A model generated the notes under the pieces. The model was given only the letters and a program-made list of their open reading frames with translations. It was not told the origin of the DNA and made no database searches. A DNA stretch of 64,000 nucleotides, from assembly GCF_042263505.1 (NCBI RefSeq), contig NZ_JBHKFI010000016.1, forward strand, positions 50,164 to 114,163, read 5' to 3'. The position numbers and the translations under genes were made by a program. How positions within the stretch are numbered: position 1 is the stretch's first letter; each line of letters opens with the position of its first letter. This DNA is from Bacillus_BE sp042263505. Lineage in GTDB: Bacteria; Bacillota; Bacilli; Bacillales; Cytobacillaceae. Below, piece after piece: positions 44,642 through 53,349 of this stretch.

Positions 44642-44678
44642 AAAACCGGAGGATTTCTATTATGATCCTCCGGTTTCC
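44642..44678 (-). terminator. Terminator of yerC
   Basis: GAAACCGGAGGATC / ATCCTCCGGTTTTTC: a strong GC-rich stem with an 11-nt loop and T-run, 8 nt past the yerC stop. Confidence 0.9.
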
Positions 44679-44686
44679 CATTTCAT

Positions 44687-45001
44687 TTATTCATTTGATT
44701 GATTAGCTTCTAATTCCTTTATTCTTTCTAACACAACCCCATAGGAATCATTGCCATAATTTAAACTCCGTTTTACACGGGAAATTGTCGCTGTACTCGC
44801 TCCTGTTTCTGTTTCGATTTTGTGATAGGTTTTCCCCTCGCGCAGCATCCGGGCAACTTCTAACCGTTGGGCTAAAGATTGGATTTCATTCACGGTACAT
44901 AAATCATCAAAAAATTGATAGCATTCCTCTAAGTTTTTAAGAGATAAAATGGATTGAAATAGTTGATCTAACTCTTTTCCTCTTAGTTTATCTATTTGCA
45001 T
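44687..45001 (-). CDS. yerC: YerC/YecD-type TrpR-like regulator
   Basis: A 104-residue helix-turn-helix protein of the TrpR superfamily. The recognition region is SLAQRLEVARMLREGKTYHK followed by TGASTATISRVKRSLNYG. Members are small DNA-binding proteins of unknown target in Bacilli. It follows yerB by 26 nt, as in B. subtilis, and ends the unit at a strong terminator. I see no obvious ligand pocket; regulatory target unknown. Confidence 0.9.
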   Translation of the reverse strand: MQIDKLRGKELDQLFQSILSLKNLEECYQFFDDLCTVNEIQSLAQRLEVARMLREGKTYHKIETETGASTATISRVKRSLNYGNDSYGVVLERIKELEANQSNE

Positions 45002-45027
45002 AAATATATTCTCCTTATTGATTGCAA

Positions 45028-46071
45028 TTAATCCTTAAATGAGACACTAGATTGGAGACCAGGCTTAATTGGAACTATATTAATCCATGTTTTACCTGGA
45101 ACTAGACCAACCTCTTTCCCATTTGCAAACGGCAATATTCTGCCATCAACATTCTTCCATTCGACTTCATTCCATAATCCCCGTTGCAATAAGTACCCTT
45201 TTCCACCTGAAGTTAAGTCAACCGCTCTTCGACCATAATTATCAATAAACCGATGCTCTGTTTCAACAATTAAAATATTATCAAGTAAAACCGGTTTTTG
45301 GGAATCATAATCAGCGGTTAGCTCTCCATTTGAATAGCGTTTATACTTCTTTAACTTAGAATCATATTTGTAATCAACATGGAATAAAGAGTTCCCAGAA
45401 TAGGAAATCCCAACGGTTGCAGCTTTTTTCCCCGTTAAGCTATCCAATTCCTCTTTGGAAAGAAACGTTAATGGAGATGGGGCCTGAGTCATTTTAGCCC
45501 CCACTTTATCAGCGCCTTTTAAAATGTTTTCATATGTGATATAAGAATTATGCGGGGCTTTACGAAAGCTCGCTCGTTTAAATAATGTCCCATCATATTC
45601 AATGCCGTTAATATTATCAATATAATTGGACTTAAGCATTTGTTTTGCTTCAGGACTCCATCCATGTGCAACAAAAAAACTATCGTACCCCTTGGCTAGC
45701 TCAATATAATAGTCACGTGCACTTCTTACGGGACCGATTGTGTCTGGCCTTTCACTCTGGAAAATCGCTAAAAAACGAGTGATATCTCCTTCTGCCAATA
45801 CCTCATAAACAATATCTGCCTTATCAAGACCTGACTGGGGTCTTGCACTTGGATGATTATTCACCATCACGGCAATAGCTCTTCCCTCTGGCTCTTTCTT
45901 TAGCCCAATTCCAGTCAGTGGCGATTGATATGGAAAATGCTCGACATCGGGCGGCTGTTTCTCGATATTTTCCGTTTGCTTCTCTTTATGATTCTTAACA
46001 GCCTCTTTTTGGGCGCATCCAGCTGTAAAAAGCAATACAGCACTGAACAATATGATCCATTTTTTTAGCAT
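45028..46071 (-). CDS. yerB: YerB-type lipoprotein (DUF3048)
   Basis: A 347-residue lipoprotein. The signal peptide is MLKKWIILFSAVLLFTAGC with lipobox Cys19. The mature part is a DUF3048 protein: AIAVMVNNHPSARPQSGLD near 65-83 and ADIVYEVLAEGDITRFLAIF, followed by RPDTIGPVRSARDYYIELAK. A second DUF3048 half follows. It is anchored outside the membrane and its role is unknown. It lies between yerA and yerC, as in B. subtilis. Confidence 0.9.
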   Translation of the reverse strand: MLKKWIILFSAVLLFTAGCAQKEAVKNHKEKQTENIEKQPPDVEHFPYQSPLTGIGLKKEPEGRAIAVMVNNHPSARPQSGLDKADIVYEVLAEGDITRFLAIFQSERPDTIGPVRSARDYYIELAKGYDSFFVAHGWSPEAKQMLKSNYIDNINGIEYDGTLFKRASFRKAPHNSYITYENILKGADKVGAKMTQAPSPLTFLSKEELDSLTGKKAATVGISYSGNSLFHVDYKYDSKLKKYKRYSNGELTADYDSQKPVLLDNILIVETEHRFIDNYGRRAVDLTSGGKGYLLQRGLWNEVEWKNVDGRILPFANGKEVGLVPGKTWINIVPIKPGLQSSVSFKD

Positions 46072-46155
46072 ACTACACCTCGACTTTTGCTTTTAAAATG
46101 AACAAGTCAATCCCAGAAGTCCAAATGTGTGATAAGCACAGCTCTCTGTTCTATT

Positions 46156-47901
46156 TTAACGCATTATAGAAGGAAAGAGTACCATTTTATTCATCACATC
46201 ATACATTCCTTGTTGCGTAATCCGTATATAAGGCAAATGCGTTGAAGAAAAAAATAATAATGAATAGATCGGGTCTTCAAACCGATAGCCTTTTGCTTTT
46301 AAATACTGCAATAATTCTTTTTCCTGTTCAATTAAAACTTCAACATTTTGATTGGACATCACTCCGCTTATTATTAATGGAATTTCTAAGGCAATTTTTC
46401 CATTTTCACAGATGACAATTCCTCCACCCATTTCTTTCATTCGATTAAAAGCGGTAATCATATCATCTTTCTTCTTTCCAATCAAAATAATATCACCTGT
46501 ATTGGAAAAAGAGCTACAAAGACCTCCTAATTCTTTCGCAAATCCTTTGAGTAATGTATTAATTCTCCATTTTCCATCGCGATTTATGAGCATGAAAAAA
46601 CTTTCATCGTGCAGACTGGAAAGCTCATTAATCGATGCTTCAATGGAAATCGAGTATGGCTTTGTTATAACGGAATTCTCCATCTTCATTCCAAATGGCA
46701 TCGAAAATTGCAAATCGTCCAGAGAAATATTCCAATCAATGTTTAATGGTGCAAAGCCATATTCATCCCATTGGATTGGTTCAAATACCTCCTCCACAAT
46801 CTGACCGTCTCTTTTCACCCATTTTCCTTTTGACAATACGGATACAGGTGTTGGGTTTGTTTCTTCTGTAAGAAAATTTAGATTGGCAATTCTTCCTGTC
46901 GCAATCTGACCATGTAAATGCTCAATATGATAATACTTAGCAATATTAATAGTTGCCATGTTATATGCATCTATAACAGGCACTCCTTTTTCAATCGCCA
47001 TGCGGATCATCCAATCATTCATTCCCTTTTCATAAAACAAAGCAGAGGATCCATCTGTATTAAACATAAATGAATCATAACGTTCAATACCTAACTTTTT
47101 AATTTCATCCAAAAGAATAGGTAAATCTGGCCGAATGGATGAATGACGGAGCGATACCATATAGCCTTGCATGAGTCGATCATAAATTTCCTTTCCATTC
47201 ATTGCCTCGTGATCACAATCCGCCCCTAAAAGCATCATTTTTGCTAATGTTTTTTCTGAAGCACCAGGAAAATGACCTTCTATCTTTTTCCTTATTCTCT
47301 TTGTTTCCTGTATCCAAAGGAGCATTAAATCATCGCCATCCAATAATCTTGGCCAACCGGTTAACTCTCCGCCTTGTAAAACCGCATCATGCTCCAGCCA
47401 TGCTTTTACATTCCCGTGGGAAAAGGTGACCTCCTCATTTTCAATTTCCGTCTGGGCATCAAATCGACACCACCAATACATTGTTGCGGGGCAAGTTTTT
47501 AATTGCTCTAACAAAGAAAACGCTTTCTTTTTTTCTAATTGTAAAGCTAGCACCATATTGTCATTAATTAATGTTGTTGTCCCAAATTGAGATGCATACC
47601 TCGCTAAGGAGTGGGGATTATATAATTGAAATGGATGAGCATGAGGCTCGATGTAACCAGGTACTACTAACAATCCCGTACAATCAATAATTTCACATTG
47701 ATTTAGCTTTTCCGGAAGCCTATCACCCACATAAATAATTCGGTCCTCATAAATCCAAATATTGGCTGTCATCCATTTTTGAAAAGTCTGATTTAAATAA
47801 TGGGCATTTTTTAAAAGTATTGTTGGTGCTTTCTGTCCATCAAGGATAGACACGTGTTCGCGCAATTGCTTATTTTTCCATCGATAACGCTGTTCGGGCA
47901 C
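46156..47901 (-). CDS. yerA: Adenine deaminase family protein YerA
   Basis: A 581-residue metal-dependent amidohydrolase. It converts adenine to hypoxanthine if it acts like its family. The metal site motif EPHAHPFQL (about 91) lies at the start of the barrel, with further ligands in GADCDHEAMNG and a catalytic Asp in FNTDGSSAL. The C-terminal beta sandwich is present. The start is GTG with GGGAGGAG 6 nt upstream. B. subtilis YerA sits at the same place and is a paralogue of the true adenine deaminase AdeC; specificity is therefore uncertain. It stands next to the purine operon, which fits purine salvage. Confidence 0.85.
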   Translation of the reverse strand: MPEQRYRWKNKQLREHVSILDGQKAPTILLKNAHYLNQTFQKWMTANIWIYEDRIIYVGDRLPEKLNQCEIIDCTGLLVVPGYIEPHAHPFQLYNPHSLARYASQFGTTTLINDNMVLALQLEKKKAFSLLEQLKTCPATMYWWCRFDAQTEIENEEVTFSHGNVKAWLEHDAVLQGGELTGWPRLLDGDDLMLLWIQETKRIRKKIEGHFPGASEKTLAKMMLLGADCDHEAMNGKEIYDRLMQGYMVSLRHSSIRPDLPILLDEIKKLGIERYDSFMFNTDGSSALFYEKGMNDWMIRMAIEKGVPVIDAYNMATINIAKYYHIEHLHGQIATGRIANLNFLTEETNPTPVSVLSKGKWVKRDGQIVEEVFEPIQWDEYGFAPLNIDWNISLDDLQFSMPFGMKMENSVITKPYSISIEASINELSSLHDESFFMLINRDGKWRINTLLKGFAKELGGLCSSFSNTGDIILIGKKKDDMITAFNRMKEMGGGIVICENGKIALEIPLIISGVMSNQNVEVLIEQEKELLQYLKAKGYRFEDPIYSLLFFSSTHLPYIRITQQGMYDVMNKMVLFPSIMR

Positions 47902-48148
47902 AAGCCACTCCTCCCTTAATTTTACATCAATCAGAACGGTGTTCAGAGTTTATCTATTTTGTTATTGCTCAATAAAAGAAACAACTGATTAATTATTTGT
48001 ATTTACAATGTCAAAATAGTATGAAAAGAAAACAAATAAAAAGAAAGCCCTTACACGATTTGCTTTTTATTATACTAACATATTTCATAATTCACCGCAT
48101 TAAAGAATATGAAAAAATATGAAATTTTATGTGATTGGAGAAAGAAAA

Positions 48149-48376
48149 ATGAAGATTGTACCAAATGTTGGAATATTAAATGCGTTAATTCGGATTACCG
48201 TCGGATTAACGGTCCTTTCCTGTTGCACAGCAAAATTAGTCAGAAGACCTTGGAATCAATCCTATCTTTTTCTTGCCATGCTAGGGGCTATGAAAGTAGC
48301 GGAAGGAATTGTCCGTTTCTGTCCAATTACTGCATTATGGGAACAAAGCAAAGGGTGCTGCGAAGACATAAAGTGA
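48149..48376 (+). CDS. DUF2892 (YgaP-like) membrane protein, 3' end supplied by repeat C
   Basis: A 75-residue protein. The YgaP-type transmembrane domain starts MKIVPNVGILNALIRITVGL and continues with SYLFLAMLGAMKVAEGIVRF and CPITALW, giving two membrane helices. GGAG lies 10 nt before the ATG at 48149; the earlier ATG at 48119 has no ribosome site. The mobile repeat starting at 48368 has inserted at the 3' end, and its first bases provide the codons ending DIK and the TGA stop. The original C-terminus has probably been replaced by a few residues. Function unknown. Confidence 0.75.
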   Translation: MKIVPNVGILNALIRITVGLTVLSCCTAKLVRRPWNQSYLFLAMLGAMKVAEGIVRFCPITALWEQSKGCCEDIK

Positions 48377-48694
48377 AACTTCCATCAGTGGGGGTTTTCG
48401 ACGCACAGGACGTGCTAGTGCAGACGTTGTGATTGACGTCGCGCTTTTAGTCTGCCATTCAACCCCCACTGATGGTTAGTCACGCAAAGCCTGATTGATT
48501 TTTCTAAGGGCTGAAGCCCAAAGAAAAATCTTATTTCACTTATCACGCTCATAACGCCACGTCCTGTGGCTTCGCCTGACTAGGACCTCCTGTCCGTCGT
48601 CGGACCTTTACGGACAGTTGATCTCCCACTTATCTTCTTCGTATTCTCAGAATCTTGAAGTGGGAGTCTTACTGTCCGTTAAGAGTGGGATAAA
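48368..48694 (-). mobile_element. Structured 327-bp repeat, copy C (IS200/IS605-like MITE)
   Basis: Third copy, inserted in the last codons of the DUF2892 gene. Bounded by ATAAAGTGAAACTT and GAGTGGGATAAA like copies A and B. It differs mainly in TGATTGACGT and CCTGTCCGTCGTC, so copies have diverged only slightly. Same orientation as the others. Confidence 0.7.
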
Positions 48695-48746
48695 TAACCC
48701 TTATCAAGAAACAAATGATTTATTAGCCAATAAGCCGTCTTAACAA

Positions 48747-48780
48747 AAGGGGGATCGATTAAATGAACCGGTTCCCCCTC
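48747..48780 (-). terminator. Terminator of the pur operon
   Basis: GAGGGGGAAC ... GATCCCCCTTTTG: GGGGG/CCCCC stem with an A/T-rich loop and a minus-strand T-run, 13 nt after the purD stop. Confidence 0.75.
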
Positions 48781-48792
48781 ACCTCTCAAGCT

Positions 48793-50076
48793 TTATACCG
48801 TTTCCTGAATCGCTTTAAATCCAATATCCTTGCGGTAAAAAACTCCTTCAGAATGCATTTTCTCAAGTCCCAGGTAGACCTTTCGTTGAGCTTCTTTAAG
48901 ATTTTCCGCCTTTGTTCCGGCAAGAAGAACTCTTCCACCATCAGTTACGAAATAACCATCTTGATTTCTCTTTGTTCCGGCATGAAAAACCATTAAATCC
49001 TTAGCTACTTCTTCTAATCCGGTTAAAATAGCTCCTTTTTCGTAGTTTTCGGGATATCCCTTCGATGCAACCACAACCCCTAAACAAACGTCCGTATCCC
49101 ATTCAATCTCTGGTTTTTCCCCTTTTAACACAGACAATAGAATCTCAATAAGATCAGATTTCATTCGTGGAAGGATAACCTGCGTTTCCGGATCACCTAA
49201 TCTAGCATTAAACTCAATCACTTTTGGACCCTTTTGGGTGGCAATTAATCCTGCGTAAAGTATTCCAGAAAAATATCTATCCTCTTTAACCATAGCCTTC
49301 GCAGTTGGTACAAGAATGGTTTCAATGGCACGATTAACGATTTCCTTCCCGATATGGGGCACAGGAGAATAAGCGCCCATTCCTCCGGTATTTGGTCCGC
49401 AATCACCATCAAAGGCCCGTTTATGGTCTTGTGCAATTTCAAGGGGAATGACCGTTTCACCATGAACAAATGCCATCAATGAAAATTCCTCTCCATCAAG
49501 GAATTCCTCCACAACTACCTTGGAAGACGCATCCCCAAATTTGGCATTCACCATCATTTCCTCAAGGCTCGATATGGCCTCCTCTAAGTCAACAGCCACT
49601 GTTACCCCTTTACCTGCAGCAAGTCCGTCCGCTTTGATGACAATTGGTGCACCTTTTTCCTCGACATAAGCTTTTGCCTTTTTAAAGTCTGTAAAAACCT
49701 CATACTCTGCCGTTGGAATATGATACTTTTTCATTAAATTCTTTGCATAAGACTTGCTGCCTTCAATAATAGCTGCCCGGCCGCTTGGGCCAAAAACAGC
49801 TAAATTTGCTGCTTGAAAACGATCAGCCAGCCCTTCAAACAGTGGTACCTCTGGTCCAATGATCGTTAATCCAATTTCTTCTGTTTGAGCAAAATGAACT
49901 AGCTTTTCTTGTTCACTTTCACTAATTTCTATCGGTATCGCTACGTCAGTCATTCCCAGATTTCCAGGAGCAACAAAGACTTTTTCCACCAAAGGACTTT
50001 CGCTAGCCTTCCGACAAATGGCATGTTCACGTCCGCCTCTACCAACGACTAAAACCTTCAAAGCTTGCACCCCCAC
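48793..50076 (-). CDS. purD: Phosphoribosylamine-glycine ligase
   Basis: A 427-residue ATP-grasp enzyme joining glycine to phosphoribosylamine (step 2 of IMP synthesis). It opens VLVVGRGGREHAICRK, has the ATP-binding loop IKADGLAAGKGVTVAVD, and the metal-binding FNARLGDPETQVILPR. Normal length. Last gene of the operon, as in B. subtilis; purH ends 2 nt before it. Confidence 0.98.
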   Translation of the reverse strand: MGVQALKVLVVGRGGREHAICRKASESPLVEKVFVAPGNLGMTDVAIPIEISESEQEKLVHFAQTEEIGLTIIGPEVPLFEGLADRFQAANLAVFGPSGRAAIIEGSKSYAKNLMKKYHIPTAEYEVFTDFKKAKAYVEEKGAPIVIKADGLAAGKGVTVAVDLEEAISSLEEMMVNAKFGDASSKVVVEEFLDGEEFSLMAFVHGETVIPLEIAQDHKRAFDGDCGPNTGGMGAYSPVPHIGKEIVNRAIETILVPTAKAMVKEDRYFSGILYAGLIATQKGPKVIEFNARLGDPETQVILPRMKSDLIEILLSVLKGEKPEIEWDTDVCLGVVVASKGYPENYEKGAILTGLEEVAKDLMVFHAGTKRNQDGYFVTDGGRVLLAGTKAENLKEAQRKVYLGLEKMHSEGVFYRKDIGFKAIQETV

Positions 50077-50078
50077 TA

Positions 50079-51620
50079 TTAATGCTTAAAGTGTCTAACT
50101 CCAGTAAAGACCATCGCAATCCCGTATTCATCTGCCTTTTTAATAGAATCCTCATCACGAATCGATCCACCTGGTTGAATAATCGCTGTAATTCCTGCTT
50201 TAGCAGCCTCTTCTACCGTATCATCCATAGGGAAGAAGGCATCTGAAGCGAGTGCCGCTCCTTTTGCTTTTTCTCCAGCTTGTTCAAGTGCAATCTTGGC
50301 AGAGCCTACACGATTCATTTGGCCTGCTCCAACTCCAAGAGTCATGAATGCATCTGTCACCACAATAGCATTAGATTTTACATGTTTCACGATTTTCCAT
50401 CCTAACTTAAGAGCCTCCCATTCCTCATCAGTCGGTTCCCTTTTCGTTGGGACAGAAATAGTTGCATCATCTAAAGAGTAACGGTCTTGATCCTGAACGA
50501 GAAGACCCCCTTCAATCGATGTCAAATTACTTTCAACTTTATCCTGTTGATCAAACGGAATGGTTAAAAGGCGAAGATTCTTTTTGCTTGTTAAAGCAGC
50601 CAAAGCCTCTTCAGTAAAGGATGGTGCAATGATAATTTCTAAAAAGATTTCATGGAGCTTTTCCGCAGTTTGCTGATCGACTTCACGATTGAAGGCAATA
50701 ATCCCACCAAAGATGGAAACAGGATCAGATTCAAATGCTTTTGCAAAAGCGGTAAACGCATTTTCCCCAATTCCGACACCACAAGGGTTCATATGTTTAA
50801 CTGCCACTGCGGCCGGTTCTTTAAATTCTCTTACAATTTGTAGTGCTGCATCTGCATCATGAATATTGTTATAAGAAAGCTCTTTCCCATGTAATTGCGT
50901 TGCATTTGCGATGGAGAATAAAGAGCCTAAAGGTTTACGATAAAAAGATGCCTTTTGATGAGGATTTTCCCCATAACGAAGTGTTTGCTTAAGCTCATAA
51001 GTTAACGTTAATTTTTCTGGGTTTTCTTCATTCGCAAGCTTTGTCATATAATCTGCGATGATGGCATCATAAGCTGCTGTATGACGGAATACTTTAGCTG
51101 CTAGTTTTCTGTTTGTATCCTTTGAAACATGTCCTTCATTTTTTAATTCTTCCAATACGGTATTGTAATCTGCAGGGTCTACGACAACAGACACATATTC
51201 ATGATTTTTGGCAGCTGATCTTAACATCGTTGGTCCACCGATATCGATATTTTCAATCGCATCCTCGACTGTGACATCTGGTTTCGCAATCGTTTGTTGG
51301 AAAGGATAAAGATTCACGCACACCACTTGAATCGGTTCAATCATATGCTCAGCCATTTGAGCCTGATGACTTGGTTCATTAAATTTTGCTAAAAGTCCCC
51401 CATGAATGAGCGGATTTAATGTTTTGACACGTCCATCTAGAATTTCTGGAAACCCGGTAACATCACTTACCCCAATAACGGGAATTCCACTTTGTTCGAG
51501 GGCTTTCTTCGTTCCTCCAGTAGAAATTAATTCAAAGCCAAGTTCATATAGACCTTTTGCAAACTCTGTAATTCCATTCTTATCTGAAACACTAATAAGG
51601 GCACGCTTTTTCACGTTCAT
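50079..51620 (-). CDS. purH: Bifunctional AICAR formyltransferase/IMP cyclohydrolase
   Basis: A 513-residue bifunctional enzyme that performs the last two steps of IMP synthesis. The N-terminal MGS-fold cyclohydrolase domain begins KRALISVSDKNGITEFAKGL and has STGGTKKAL. The AICAR transformylase domain has YGENPHQKASFY and AAVAVKHMNPCGVGIGENAF with its catalytic Lys-His. The start overlaps purN by 4 nt. Length is normal. Confidence 0.98.
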   Translation of the reverse strand: MNVKKRALISVSDKNGITEFAKGLYELGFELISTGGTKKALEQSGIPVIGVSDVTGFPEILDGRVKTLNPLIHGGLLAKFNEPSHQAQMAEHMIEPIQVVCVNLYPFQQTIAKPDVTVEDAIENIDIGGPTMLRSAAKNHEYVSVVVDPADYNTVLEELKNEGHVSKDTNRKLAAKVFRHTAAYDAIIADYMTKLANEENPEKLTLTYELKQTLRYGENPHQKASFYRKPLGSLFSIANATQLHGKELSYNNIHDADAALQIVREFKEPAAVAVKHMNPCGVGIGENAFTAFAKAFESDPVSIFGGIIAFNREVDQQTAEKLHEIFLEIIIAPSFTEEALAALTSKKNLRLLTIPFDQQDKVESNLTSIEGGLLVQDQDRYSLDDATISVPTKREPTDEEWEALKLGWKIVKHVKSNAIVVTDAFMTLGVGAGQMNRVGSAKIALEQAGEKAKGAALASDAFFPMDDTVEEAAKAGITAIIQPGGSIRDEDSIKKADEYGIAMVFTGVRHFKH

Positions 51621-52189
51621 GATCTCCTTTGTAAAAGATTTTGCAGTGTAGCCGGATATAGTTCATGTTCAATTTGATGTATTTTTATTTGTAAGCTAGC
51701 TTTCGTTTCATTTGGATCAATCTGAACCTCTCTTTGAGCAATAACTGGTCCTGTGTCCATCCCCTCATCGACAAAATGAATCGTTACACCGCTTTTTTCG
51801 ACACCAGCCTCTAATGCTTGTCCAATGGCATCCTTCCCTGGAAATACTGGAAGGAGTGAAGGATGAATATTAACGATTTTCCCTTCAAATTCTTTCAATA
51901 GAGTTGGACCTATTAATCTCATATAACCTGCTAATATAATCCACTCAATCTCATACTCTCTTAACTGGCTTAAAATGGCTCTCTCATACTCCTGCTTGCT
52001 TGCATATTCTTTCGCATGAAAAACAAATTGAGGAATATTTTCGTTTCTAGCTCTCTCAAGTACATATGCACTCGGTTTATCACACACAAGAAGCTTAATA
52101 TTCGCTTCAAGTTTTTGAGATTTAATTGCGTCTAAAATCGCTTGAAAATTGCTCCCGCTGCCAGAAGCAAATACGGCGATATTGTTCAT
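51617..52189 (-). CDS. purN: Phosphoribosylglycinamide formyltransferase
   Basis: A 190-residue formyl-THF-dependent GART (step 3). Opening IAVFASGSGSNFQAI, formyl transfer residues in KIVNIHPSLLPVFPG (Asn, His) and GVTIHFVDEGMDTGPVI (Asp). I start at ATG 52189 because GGAGG lies 7 nt upstream; the earlier in-frame start at 52216 would be inside purM. It overlaps purH by 4 nt. Confidence 0.97.
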   Translation of the reverse strand: MNNIAVFASGSGSNFQAILDAIKSQKLEANIKLLVCDKPSAYVLERARNENIPQFVFHAKEYASKQEYERAILSQLREYEIEWIILAGYMRLIGPTLLKEFEGKIVNIHPSLLPVFPGKDAIGQALEAGVEKSGVTIHFVDEGMDTGPVIAQREVQIDPNETKASLQIKIHQIEHELYPATLQNLLQRRS

Positions 52190-52212
52190 AGCCGAGCCTC
52201 CGTTTATATTAA

Positions 52213-53253
52213 TCATTTCTTATCTAAATAGTTAATCTTAATGCCCTCTTGATCTGTAACGATTCCTATTTGGTAAGCACTCTCTCCAAGTTCATGAAAA
52301 AAGCTAATGATCTCAGACACCTCTTTCGGATTTACAGCCAAAACCATTCCTGTTCCCATGTTAAAAATGTTGTACATCTCTTTTCGTTCAAGGTTCCCTA
52401 TAGACTCCATTAGCTTAAAGATTGCTGGAACCTCCCAATTGCTCTCTGAAAGCTCAACACCCGTACCAGATGGAAGCATTCGAGGAATATTTTCGATAAA
52501 TCCTCCTCCAGTGATATGGGCCATTCCTTTAATATCAAACTTCTTCAAGGCAGAGAGTATCGGCTTAACATAAATTTTTGTAGGGCGAAGCAATTCCTCC
52601 CCTAAAGTACAGCCTAACTCATCGACATAATCAGTTAAAGACATTTGAGCTTGCTCAAGGAAAATCTGACGTACTAGCGAATATCCATTGCTATGGATTC
52701 CGTTTGAGGCGAGACCAATTAAAACATCTCCTGGTTGAATCCTCTCTCCGGTAATAACGGCAGACTTTTCAGCAGCTCCCACTGCAAAACCAGCTAAATC
52801 ATATTCATCCTCGCTGTACATACCTGGCATTTCTGCCGTCTCTCCACCAACAAGGGCACATCCAGCCTGCTCGCAGCCAGTGCTCACTCCTTTTACAATA
52901 GCTTCGATTTTGTTTGGTTCAGCTTTCCCGCATGCAATATAGTCTAGGAAGTAAATCGGTTCTGCACCTTGAACGACAATATCATTGACACACATGGCGA
53001 CTGCATCAATTCCAATCGAATCGTGACAATCCATCATAAAAGCAAGCATCAGCTTTGTTCCGACACCATCCGTTCCAGAAACTAAGACCGGCTCCTTCAA
53101 GTTTAGAACAGATAAATCAAACATGCCGCCGAAGCCCCCAAGGCCTCCCATCACTCCAGGTCGGATTGTCTTTTGAACATGCTTTTTCATTCTTGTTACC
53201 GCTTCATAGCCTGCTACGATATTCACGCCCGCTTGCTTGTATGCGTTACTCAT
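52213..53253 (-). CDS. purM: Phosphoribosylformylglycinamidine cyclo-ligase (AIR synthetase)
   Basis: A 346-residue ATP-dependent AIR synthetase (step 5). Family motifs: PGVMGGLGGFGGMFDL, LVSGTDGVGTKLMLA, VGGETAEMPGMY and the C-terminal AHITGGGFIENIPRML. Length is normal. A 96-nt gap separates it from purF, and a Shine-Dalgarno with AAGGAGG lies before the ATG. Confidence 0.98.
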   Translation of the reverse strand: MSNAYKQAGVNIVAGYEAVTRMKKHVQKTIRPGVMGGLGGFGGMFDLSVLNLKEPVLVSGTDGVGTKLMLAFMMDCHDSIGIDAVAMCVNDIVVQGAEPIYFLDYIACGKAEPNKIEAIVKGVSTGCEQAGCALVGGETAEMPGMYSEDEYDLAGFAVGAAEKSAVITGERIQPGDVLIGLASNGIHSNGYSLVRQIFLEQAQMSLTDYVDELGCTLGEELLRPTKIYVKPILSALKKFDIKGMAHITGGGFIENIPRMLPSGTGVELSESNWEVPAIFKLMESIGNLERKEMYNIFNMGTGMVLAVNPKEVSEIISFFHELGESAYQIGIVTDQEGIKINYLDKK

Positions 53254-53349
53254 TACATGAATCCTCCTTAATAAGGGGTTATTTTACAGTGAAACTTTAA
53301 CTGAAAAGAAAAGCGACATGCCTATGCCGCAACATTTTCCACTTTCTGA

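Noticed and set aside
48109..48432. Second plus-strand frame of 107 codons over the DUF2892 gene and repeat C
   Set aside because: It is a shadow frame of the DUF2892 gene and the repeat, without Shine-Dalgarno or family resemblance.
29365..48694. Three regularly shaped repeats as a CRISPR array
   Set aside because: Units are 326 bp, kilobases apart, and have no spacers; cas genes are absent.
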